NCBI GenBank assembly: GCA_025357355.1
Contig: JANXPK010000315.1
Location: 1-6,006, forward strand
Direction of reading: 5' to 3'
DNA from: Rhodobacterales bacterium
GTDB lineage: Bacteria; Pseudomonadota; Alphaproteobacteria; Rhodobacterales; Rhodobacteraceae
DNA: 6,006 nt
The position numbers and the translations under genes are program-made. A model generated the notes under the pieces. That model searched no databases. It saw only the letters and a list, made by a program, of their open reading frames with translations, and was not told where the DNA came from. Every line of letters begins with the position of its first letter. Position 1 is the first letter of the stretch. Shown here in pieces: positions 1 through 5,364 of this stretch.

Positions 1-548
1 GCCGGGCCGAGATGAAGCCTTACCGCGCCCGGATGCAGGTGGTGTTCCAGGACCCGTTCGCCAGCCTCAATCCGCGCATGTCGGTGCGGCAGATCATCGA
101 AGAGGGGCTGATCGTCAACGGCATCGGCAAGAACGGTGCCGACCGGATTGCCCGCGTCAAGCAAGCGCTGCGCGATGCCGGTCTGCCCGACACCATCCTG
201 TCGCGTTTCCCGCATGAGTTTTCCGGCGGACAGCGTCAGCGGCTGGCGATTGCCCGTGCCGTGGCACTGGAGCCGGAGTTTATCCTGCTTGACGAGCCGA
301 CCTCGGCGCTGGACCTGTCAGTGCAGGCGCAGATCATCGAGTTGTTGCGCCAATTACAGCGTGACAAGGGCCTGAGCTATCTCTTCATCAGCCATGACCT
401 GAAGGTGGTGCGGGCGCTGTGCCACCGTGTGATCGTCATGCAGGACGGCAAGATCGTCGAGCAGGGGCCAGTCGAGCAAGTGCTGGAAAACCCATCGACC
501 GACTATACCCGGCGCCTTGTGCGCGCCGCCTTTGAAATCGCAACCTGA
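1..548 (+). CDS. ABC transporter ATP-binding protein, oligopeptide/oligosaccharide type (3' part only)
   Basis: This is the nucleotide-binding subunit of an Opp/Dpp-family importer, which hydrolyses ATP at the inner face of the membrane to drive substrate uptake. The reading frame is open from base 3 and enters from outside the window, so the Met at base 12 is internal. Counting from that Met, I see the Q-loop (VVFQDPFASLNP, residues 10-21), the signature FSGGQ (70-74), Walker B ILLDEP (91-96, with D94 and E95), the D-loop SALD (98-101) and the switch His (H128). Walker A lies upstream and is missing. The C-terminus stops about 50 residues after the switch His at LVRAAFEIAT. It lacks the longer tail of stand-alone DppD/DppF proteins, so this is probably the second domain of a fused double-ATPase (YejF/GsiA-like) protein. 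Only 9 bases separate its stop from the next gene, indicating one operon. Opp-type importers can carry sugars as well as peptides (for example the rhizobial Agp alpha-galactoside system), which suits the glycosidase neighbours. Confidence 0.95.
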   Translation, partial: RAEMKPYRARMQVVFQDPFASLNPRMSVRQIIEEGLIVNGIGKNGADRIARVKQALRDAGLPDTILSRFPHEFSGGQRQRLAIARAVALEPEFILLDEPTSALDLSVQAQIIELLRQLQRDKGLSYLFISHDLKVVRALCHRVIVMQDGKIVEQGPVEQVLENPSTDYTRRLVRAAFEIAT

Positions 549-551
549 GGA
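547..551 (+). promoter_or_regulatory. Ribosome binding site of the first GH4 gene
   Basis: GAGGA overlaps the TGA stop of the ABC ATPase gene (546-548) and lies 6 bases before the ATG at 558. This fixes that start and couples the two genes closely. Confidence 0.75.
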
Positions 552-557
552 AATATC

Positions 558-1925
558 ATGTCCAAACCCGTCATCACCTTCATCGGCGCGGGCTCTGCCG
601 TTTTTACCAAAAATATCGCGGGCGATATCCTGAGCCGCCCCGCCCTCGCTGCCGCCGAGATTCGCCTGATGGACATCAACCTCGAACGGTTGGGTGAAAG
701 CGAGATCATCGTCGGCAAGCTGGCGCAGACCCTGGGCGGCACGGCCACGGTCAAGACCTATACCAACCAGCGCCGCGCGCTCGAAGGTTGCGACTTCGTG
801 GTCTGCTGTTTTCAGGTCGGGGGCTACGATCCCTGCACGATCACCGATTTCGAAGTGCCCAAGAAATTCGGTCTGCGCCAAACCATTGCCGACACGTTGG
901 GCATCGGCGGCATCATGCGCGGCATCCGGACAGTGCCGGTGCTGTGGAGCATCTGCGAAGACATGATGGCGGTGGCCCCGAACGCCATAATGTTGCAATA
1001 TGTCAATCCGATGGCGATAAACACCTGGTCGATTGCCGCAAAATATCCGAAAATCAAACAGGTGGGCCTTTGCCATTCGGTGCAGGGCACGGCGATGGAG
1101 CTGGCGCGCGATCTGGATATTCCGGTCGAGGACATTCGCTACCGCGCCGGCGGCATCAACCACATGGCGTTCTACATGACGTTCGAGCATCGCCAGCCCG
1201 ACGGATCCTACAAGGACCTGTACCCTGCGTTGAAGCAAGGCTACCGCGAGGGGCGTTATCCCAAGCCCTCGTCCTGGAACCCGCGTTGCCCCAACAAGGT
1301 GCGCTACGAGATGCTGATGCGGCTGGGCTATTTCGTGACCGAAAGCTCGGAACATTTCGCCGAATACACGCCATGGTTCATCAAGCGCGACCGGCCCGAC
1401 CTGATCGAGAAATTCGGCATTCCGCTGGATGAATACCCGGTGCGTTGCATCGAGCAGATCGCGCGGTGGAAGAAAGAGGCGGAGACGTTGAAAACCGCCA
1501 ACACCATCGAGGTCAAGGAAAGCCACGAATACGCAAGCCAGATCGTCAATTCCGTGGTGACTGGCGAACCAAGCGTGATCTATGGCAACCATGGCAACAG
1601 GGGTTACATCCCGCAGCTGCCCGAGGGTTGCGCCGTGGAGGTCCCGACGCTGGTCGATCACATGGGCCTGCAACCCACGGTGGTGCGCGATATCCCGCCG
1701 CAACTGGTCGCGCTGATGCGGACCAATATCAACGTGCAGGACCTGACTGTGCAGGCGCTGTTGACCGAGAACCCCGAGCATATCTACCACGCCGCAATGC
1801 TGGACCCCCATACCGGCGCGGAACTGGACCTGCAGCAGATCTGGGATCTGACCCATGACTTGCTGGAAGCGCATGGCACCTGGGTGCCGGAATGGGCGCG
1901 GGTCGGCAAGCGCAAGGCGGGTTGA
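558..1925 (+). CDS. melA: Glycoside hydrolase family 4, alpha-galactosidase (MelA-type)
   Basis: This is a 455-residue cytoplasmic GH4 enzyme, close to the 451 residues of E. coli MelA. The family cleaves glycosides by an unusual redox-elimination route that needs bound NAD+ and a divalent metal, usually Mn2+. Visible features in order: an N-terminal Rossmann dinucleotide loop GAGS (10-13) in FIGAGSAVFTK; an acidic DIN at the end of the second strand (39-41); NPMAINTW (150-157); the metal/active-site motif CHSV (172-175, in LCHSVQGT); GGINH (198-202), whose His is the second expected metal ligand; and the family block TESSEHFAEYTPW (261-273). In GH4 the CHSV motif is associated with alpha-galactosidases, so a MelA-like activity on melibiose-type sugars is the best guess; the natural substrate is not proved. 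No signal peptide or membrane segment is present, consistent with acting on imported sugar. The start has a good ribosome site, and the NAD loop begins at once after it. Confidence 0.9.
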   Translation: MSKPVITFIGAGSAVFTKNIAGDILSRPALAAAEIRLMDINLERLGESEIIVGKLAQTLGGTATVKTYTNQRRALEGCDFVVCCFQVGGYDPCTITDFEVPKKFGLRQTIADTLGIGGIMRGIRTVPVLWSICEDMMAVAPNAIMLQYVNPMAINTWSIAAKYPKIKQVGLCHSVQGTAMELARDLDIPVEDIRYRAGGINHMAFYMTFEHRQPDGSYKDLYPALKQGYREGRYPKPSSWNPRCPNKVRYEMLMRLGYFVTESSEHFAEYTPWFIKRDRPDLIEKFGIPLDEYPVRCIEQIARWKKEAETLKTANTIEVKESHEYASQIVNSVVTGEPSVIYGNHGNRGYIPQLPEGCAVEVPTLVDHMGLQPTVVRDIPPQLVALMRTNINVQDLTVQALLTENPEHIYHAAMLDPHTGAELDLQQIWDLTHDLLEAHGTWVPEWARVGKRKAG

Positions 1926-1931
1926 GAGGCC

Positions 1932-1952
1932 GGGGGGATTTCACATCCCTCC
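1932..1952 (+). repeat. Intergenic hairpin after melA
   Basis: Bases 1932-1939 (ggggggat) pair with 1945-1952 (atccctcc) in an 8-bp stem with one G-U pair and a 5-base loop (ttcac). It starts 7 bases after the melA stop. It could shield the upstream mRNA 3' end or attenuate transcription. There is no poly-T after it. Confidence 0.5.
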
Positions 1953-2005
1953 TGACCCCCCTGTGGGATATTTGGGGACCAATGATGTGGTTCCTTAGCG
2001 AGATC

Positions 2006-2009
2006 GGAG
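2006..2009 (+). promoter_or_regulatory. Ribosome binding site of the halogenase-family gene
   Basis: GGAG lies 7 bases before the ATG at 2017. The two ATGs at 1982 and 1985 are in another frame. The dinucleotide-binding strand starts directly after Met2017, so this start is well supported. Confidence 0.7.
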
Positions 2010-2016
2010 CGGTCGC

Positions 2017-3525
2017 ATGGGACCCAGGCACATCGTCATCGTTGGAGGCGGCACGGCGGGCTGGCTGGCGGCGATGATGCTGTCGGATGTGGCGGCCCGC
2101 AAGGGCTGGGGCAGCAAGGTCACGGTCATCGAGTCCTCCAAGATCGGGGTGATCGGGGTCGGTGAGGGCTCGACCGCGGTGTTCCGGCAAATGCTGCGGC
2201 ATTTCAAGCTGGATGAGGCGGAGTTTCTGCGCGAGACCGGGGCGACGATCAAATACGGCATCCGGCATCGCGACTGGCGGCGGCTGGGCCATTCCTATGA
2301 TGGCCCAATCGACACGCCGCAGATGGTGGCGGGCGGGGCGGAGCTCGATCTTTATGCCGTGGCTGCCGGTCGGTCGGTAGGGGAGGCGCATCTCTTTCAG
2401 CACTTGCTGAATGGCCAAAAGGCGCCGATGGCGATCAGGGATGGCAGGACGCTGCCGGCGGGGCCGTTTCACTATGCCTTTCACTTCGATCAGGCGATGG
2501 TGGGGGCGTGGTTGCGCAAGAAGGCGCAGGGCATCACGCTGATTGATGATCAGGTTCAAGGGGTTGAGACCGGCGAGGGCGGGATCGCGGCGCTGACACT
2601 GGAAAGCGGGCAGCGGGTGGAGGGCGATCTTTTCCTTGATTGCACCGGGTTCCGGCGGCGGCTGATCGGCGCGTTGGGGGCGCAGTGGCTCAGCTACCGC
2701 GACGTGCTGCCGGTCAACCGGGCAATGCCTTTCTGGGTGGATCTGAAGGACGGTGAAGAGATTGCTCCCTGTACGCTGGCTTGGGCGCAGAAGGCGGGGT
2801 GGCTGTGGTGGATCCCGACGCAGGGCCGCTACGGTGCGGGCTATGTCTATTCCGACGCCCATTGCACGCCGGATCAGGCCAAGGCCGAGATCGAAGCGGT
2901 GCTGGGCTATGAAATCCATCCCCGCAACGACATCAAGATCGACGCCGGGCGCCAGAAGGACGCCTGGATCGGCAATTGCATCGCCGTGGGGCTGTCGTCG
3001 AGTTTTCTGGAGCCACTGGAGGCAACTTCGATCCACGGGACCATTGTGCAGATGATGATGCTGGCGGAGTGGATGGGCTTGCCGGACGGGCGTGACCGCT
3101 ATAACGCGGCCACCGGGCGGCAGGTCGACGACTTTCGCGATTTCATCCGGCTGCACTACGTCAGCGAACGCCGCGACAGCCCGTTCTGGCGGGATGTGGC
3201 CACGAGCCATCCGCAGGTCGTCAAGGACCGGCTGGAGCAATGGCAACACCACATCCCGCAGCCTGCCGATTTCCCGCGCTTTCCGCCGGGGCTGGAGCAT
3301 CTGGGTCTCGCTCACGTGCAGGAGCAGCTTTACACGCCGGTGCTGGACGGGCTTGGCCTGTTGAACCGGCAGGCCGCACAGACCGCGATGGCGGCCGATC
3401 CCAAGGCGCGCGACTTTGCGCGCAAGACCCATACGGCGCTGGTTGCCGAATACTCCCGCGCCGCCGCACAATGCCTGCCCCACCGGGCCTGGCTGCAATC
3501 GCTACAAAAGGAATTGACGCCATGA
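2017..3525 (+). CDS. Flavin-dependent halogenase family protein (tryptophan-halogenase-like, PF04820 type)
   Basis: This is a 502-residue FAD-dependent enzyme of the PrnA/RebH fold, slightly shorter than PrnA (about 538). Family members use FADH2 and O2 to make hypohalous acid, which a catalytic Lys passes to an electron-rich ring. Visible features: the FAD loop GGGTAG (10-15) in IVIVGGGTAGWLAA; IGVGEGS (46-52); a Lys at 79 (GATIKYGI), matching the catalytic Lys of PrnA; the conserved DCTGFRR (208-214); the family signature WxWxIP as WLWWIP (262-267); and FLEPLEATSIH (330-340), where E335 matches the PrnA catalytic Glu. In that last motif the PrnA sequence EST-G reads EATS here, so the halide-binding loop is changed. 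It is soluble, with no signal peptide. It lies between two GH4 genes and overlaps the second by 4 bases. Similar proteins occur in sugar-utilisation loci of Caulobacter- and Xanthomonas-like bacteria, where the substrate is unclear. No flavin reductase partner is in the window. The fold assignment is secure; halogenation, and tryptophan as substrate, are not. Confidence 0.88.
   Translation: MGPRHIVIVGGGTAGWLAAMMLSDVAARKGWGSKVTVIESSKIGVIGVGEGSTAVFRQMLRHFKLDEAEFLRETGATIKYGIRHRDWRRLGHSYDGPIDTPQMVAGGAELDLYAVAAGRSVGEAHLFQHLLNGQKAPMAIRDGRTLPAGPFHYAFHFDQAMVGAWLRKKAQGITLIDDQVQGVETGEGGIAALTLESGQRVEGDLFLDCTGFRRRLIGALGAQWLSYRDVLPVNRAMPFWVDLKDGEEIAPCTLAWAQKAGWLWWIPTQGRYGAGYVYSDAHCTPDQAKAEIEAVLGYEIHPRNDIKIDAGRQKDAWIGNCIAVGLSSSFLEPLEATSIHGTIVQMMMLAEWMGLPDGRDRYNAATGRQVDDFRDFIRLHYVSERRDSPFWRDVATSHPQVVKDRLEQWQHHIPQPADFPRFPPGLEHLGLAHVQEQLYTPVLDGLGLLNRQAAQTAMAADPKARDFARKTHTALVAEYSRAAAQCLPHRAWLQSLQKELTP
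3507..3512 (+). promoter_or_regulatory. Ribosome binding site of the second GH4 gene, inside the halogenase gene
   Basis: AAAGGA lies 9 bases before the ATG at 3522, within the last codons of the halogenase-family gene. It decides the start: the frame is open upstream to an ATG at 3240, but those 94 extra residues are unlike GH4, and the NAD-binding strand (FKITIIGAGS) begins directly after Met3522. Confidence 0.75.
3522..3525 (+). other. ATGA start/stop overlap joining halogenase-family gene and second GH4
   Basis: The ATG of the GH4 gene (3522-3524) and the TGA of the halogenase-family gene (3523-3525) share bases. Such overlaps usually mean that ribosomes finishing one gene restart on the next, keeping the two proteins in proportion. 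Confidence 0.85.
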
Positions 3526-5015
3526 CGTTCAAGATCACCATCATCGGGGCCGGCTCGGTTGGCTTCACCAAGAAGCTGTGCTCGGACATCCTCAAAGTGC
3601 CGGAATTCGAGGATGTGGAAATCGCGCTGACCGATATCAACGCGCATAACCTTGACATGATCGCCCAGATCATCCGGCGCATCGTCAGTGTCAATGGGCT
3701 GAACACCCGCGTCACCGCGACCACGGACCGGCGCCGTGCACTGGAGGGCGCGCGCTACGTGATGAACGTGGTCAGGATTGGCGGGCTGGAGGCGTTTGCC
3801 TCTGACATCTCGATCCCGCTGAAATACGGCGTCGATCAATGCGTGGGGGATACCATCTGCGCGGGAGGGATTCTCTATGCCCAGCGCGGGATCAACGCCA
3901 TCCTGGAGTTCTGCAAGGATATCAATGAGCTGTGCGAACCAAACGCGCTGTTTCTGAACTATGCGAACCCGATGGCGATGATGACCTGGGCCGCGATTGA
4001 CGTCGGTCGCGTGCGCACGGTGGGCCTGTGCCACGGCGTGCAGAACGGCCACCGCCAGATTTCCCGTGCACTGGGCGTGCCGATGGAAGAGGTGGACATC
4101 ATCTGCTCGGGGATCAACCACCAGACCTGGTATCTCGATATCCGCCACAATGGTCGCAAGGTCACCCGCGACGAGCTGACCGCCACGTTCGAAGCGCACC
4201 CGTTGTTTTCCAAGCAGGAAAAGGTCCGCATCGACGTGCTCAAGCGGTTCGGTTTCTACTCGACCGAGTCCAACGGCCATCTGTCGGAATACCTGCCGTG
4301 GTACCGCAAGCGGCCCGATCAGATCATGGACTGGATTTCGATGGACGAGTGGATCCATGGCGAAACCGGCGGCTATCTGCGCTATTCGACCGAGAACCGC
4401 AACTGGTTCGAAGAGGATTTCCCCAAGTTCCTGGACGAGGCCGGGGCGCCTTTGGCGGGCTACACGCGCACCGATGAACATGCCTCGCATATCCTCGAAG
4501 GACTAGAGACCGGGCGGACGTATCGCGGGCATTTCAATGTCAAGAATGGCGGGGCGATCAAGAACCTGCCCGCGGATTGCATCATTGAAAGCCCCGGTTT
4601 CGTCGACCGCTTCGGCATCAACATGGTCGAGGGGTTTGTGCTGCCAGAGGCTTGTGCCGCGACCTGCATGGCGTCGGTCAACGTGCAGCGGATGGGGATG
4701 CATGCGGCAGTCAGCGGCGATGTGGAGCTTTTGAAGCAGTCCGTGCTGCACGACCCGCTGGTCGGCGCGATCTGCACGCCGGAAGAGGTCTGGCAGATGG
4801 TGGACGAAATGCTCGTCGCCCAGGCGAAGTGGCTGCCGCAATATGCCCATGCCATCCCGGATGCCAAAAAGCGGCTGGAAAACCCCAAGGTCAAGACCCG
4901 TGAATGGGCAGGTGCAGCGCGGCTGGATGTGCGTTCGGTCGAAGAGTTGCGTCAGGTCCAGGCCAAGAAGAAGGCCGCCGAAGGCCACGGGTTGGGGACG
5001 AAGGTGATGGGCTGA
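3522..5015 (+). CDS. Glycoside hydrolase family 4, second enzyme (CHGV type; alpha-glucosidase or alpha-glucuronidase-like)
   Basis: This 497-residue NAD+/Mn2+-type GH4 enzyme is a diverged paralogue of the MelA-type protein upstream. The NAD loop GAGS is at 9-12 (TIIGAGSVGFTK), with TDIN at 37-40. NYANPMAMMTW spans 146-156, the active-site motif CHGV is at 170-173 (in LCHGVQNG), and GINHQTWY covers 197-204 with the expected metal-binding His at 200. The block STESNGHLSEYLPW is at 247-260. CHG-type motifs are linked in GH4 to alpha-glucosidase/alpha-glucuronidase-like members rather than alpha-galactosidases, so it likely takes a different sugar from its neighbour. The exact substrate cannot be read from sequence. 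Compared with the upstream paralogue it has a C-terminal extension of roughly 50 residues (about 447-497), rich in Lys, Arg and Glu. The ATG overlaps the halogenase stop as ATGA, so the two are probably translationally coupled. It is cytoplasmic, without signal peptide, and appears to be the last gene of the operon. Confidence 0.9.
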   Translation: MTFKITIIGAGSVGFTKKLCSDILKVPEFEDVEIALTDINAHNLDMIAQIIRRIVSVNGLNTRVTATTDRRRALEGARYVMNVVRIGGLEAFASDISIPLKYGVDQCVGDTICAGGILYAQRGINAILEFCKDINELCEPNALFLNYANPMAMMTWAAIDVGRVRTVGLCHGVQNGHRQISRALGVPMEEVDIICSGINHQTWYLDIRHNGRKVTRDELTATFEAHPLFSKQEKVRIDVLKRFGFYSTESNGHLSEYLPWYRKRPDQIMDWISMDEWIHGETGGYLRYSTENRNWFEEDFPKFLDEAGAPLAGYTRTDEHASHILEGLETGRTYRGHFNVKNGGAIKNLPADCIIESPGFVDRFGINMVEGFVLPEACAATCMASVNVQRMGMHAAVSGDVELLKQSVLHDPLVGAICTPEEVWQMVDEMLVAQAKWLPQYAHAIPDAKKRLENPKVKTREWAGAARLDVRSVEELRQVQAKKKAAEGHGLGTKVMG

Positions 5016-5034
5016 ACTCGCCTGTTAAAGGAAA

Positions 5035-5065
5035 TCGGCGGCCGTCAGAACGGGCGTGCCGCCGA
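5035..5065 (+). terminator. Hairpin after the second GH4 gene, possible operon end
   Basis: Bases 5035-5042 (tcggcggc) pair perfectly with 5058-5065 (gccgccga) in an 8-bp GC-rich stem with a 15-base loop, 20 bases after the GH4 stop. The position fits an operon end. No T-run follows, so any termination would be Rho-assisted, or the stem may only protect the mRNA 3' end. Confidence 0.4.
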
Positions 5066-5104
5066 GACTGAGGGTGCAATCTGGCGTCCCGTCACCGTTC
5101 TTAA

Positions 5105-5305
5105 GGTGTCTTTGAGCGTGCCGACCTAGCTATTTGCGTCAGCCGCGCTGATCAGGTGCACGTCTGCCGTTCAGAGATCGAAGAACGGACTGTGGACGTC
5201 ATCGCTCGCCAAACTGGCGTCCCGGCCCCGGATGGTTCGCGCCGTGCCAGCCATACTTTCCCGCTGGACATTTTCCTGAAAGACCGCGCAAATACAGGAA
5301 AATAG
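5105..5305 (+). pseudogene. Short open frame without ATG, possible gene remnant
   Basis: The frame is open from just after a TAA (5102-5104) to TAG (5303-5305), about 66 codons, with no ATG; a GTG at 5156 would give 49 residues. The stretch SEIEERTVDVIARQTGVPAP reads like protein and loosely recalls the first helix of acyl carrier proteins, but there is no DSL phosphopantetheine motif and nothing else I recognise. Third-position GC (about 60% by eye) is well below that of the flanking genes. It may be a decayed fragment, or chance. Confidence 0.2.
5270..5303. promoter_or_regulatory. Perfect 9-bp inverted repeat upstream of the molybdoenzyme gene, candidate operator
   Basis: ATTTTCCTG (5270-5278) is the exact reverse complement of CAGGAAAAT (5295-5303), separated by 16 bases. 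It ends 61 bases before the ATG at 5365, a normal position for a dimeric regulator site overlapping or flanking a promoter. A long-loop RNA hairpin is the alternative. I do not recognise the motif as FNR, NarL or another named operator. Confidence 0.4.
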
Positions 5306-5348
5306 ACTGAGGCGAGCGAGGTTTCGGCGATGCTGTTCTGCAGGTCAC

Positions 5349-5354
5349 AAGGGA
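5349..5354 (+). promoter_or_regulatory. Ribosome binding site of the molybdoenzyme gene
   Basis: AAGGGA lies 10 bases before the ATG at 5365. Together with the Fe-S motif about 20 residues after that ATG, it supports this start. Confidence 0.6.
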
Positions 5355-5364
5355 CGCACGGGGC

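Larger units (their letters stand above)
1926..2016 (+). other. Gap between melA and the halogenase gene: hairpin plus Rhodobacterales-like intergenic tail
   Basis: This 91-base non-coding stretch is the only real gap in the operon. It contains a hairpin (1932-1952) followed by a C-run, then 'gggatatttggggacc' (1965-1980) and 'aatgatg'. From memory, GC hairpins followed by a GATATTT-type tail occur after many Rhodobacteraceae genes; I cannot search for this here. No T-run follows the stem, so it is not a classical intrinsic terminator. It may be an attenuator or mRNA-processing site that lets the downstream pair be expressed at a different level. I see no convincing -35/-10 pair. Confidence 0.45.
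5016..5364 (+). other. Intergenic region between the GH4 operon and the molybdoenzyme gene
   Basis: These 349 bases hold no convincing complete gene. They contain a GC hairpin near the GH4 stop, an 11-bp direct repeat (ctggcgtcccg at 5081-5091 and 5214-5224), a small 6-bp dyad (ccgttc 5167-5172 with gaacgg 5183-5188), an ATG-less short reading frame (5105-5305) and a perfect 9-bp dyad (5270-5303). The base composition is more AT-rich than the flanking genes. The promoter of the molybdoenzyme gene should lie here. A weak -35-like TGGACA at 5265-5270 has no good -10 partner, so I do not call a promoter. Confidence 0.6.

Noticed and set aside
354..1874. Long open frame on the minus strand (506 codons) opposite melA
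   Set aside because: It mirrors the GH4 gene, which has full family motifs and a ribosome site. The antisense translation is His/Arg/Gln-rich and matches no family I know; it is a by-product of GC-biased codons.
1926..2016. Sigma-70-type promoter in the gap before the halogenase gene
   Set aside because: TTCACA at 1940-1945 resembles a -35 box, but the nearest TAT-like stretch (about 1967-1974) is at a wrong distance of 21 or more bases.
1729..3498. Long open frame on the minus strand (589 codons) opposite the halogenase gene
   Set aside because: It spans the end of one real gene, the gap and most of another, with a Pro/Arg/His-rich low-complexity product. This is typical antisense shadow in high-GC DNA.
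3240..3521. N-terminal extension of the second GH4 from the ATG at 3240
   Set aside because: The extra 94 residues are an out-of-frame reading of the halogenase C-terminus, rich in Arg/Ala/Gly. GH4 proteins begin at the NAD-binding strand, which follows Met3522, and that ATG has a ribosome site.
2017..3525. Reading the halogenase-family gene as part of an antibiotic biosynthesis cluster
   Set aside because: No NRPS, PKS, aminotransferase or flavin reductase gene is visible. The neighbours are a transporter ATPase and two glycosidases, and the loop after the catalytic Glu differs from PrnA.
3330..4490. Minus-strand open frame (386 codons) opposite the second GH4
   Set aside because: It lies across a gene boundary, has no recognisable motif, and overlaps a strongly supported plus-strand gene.
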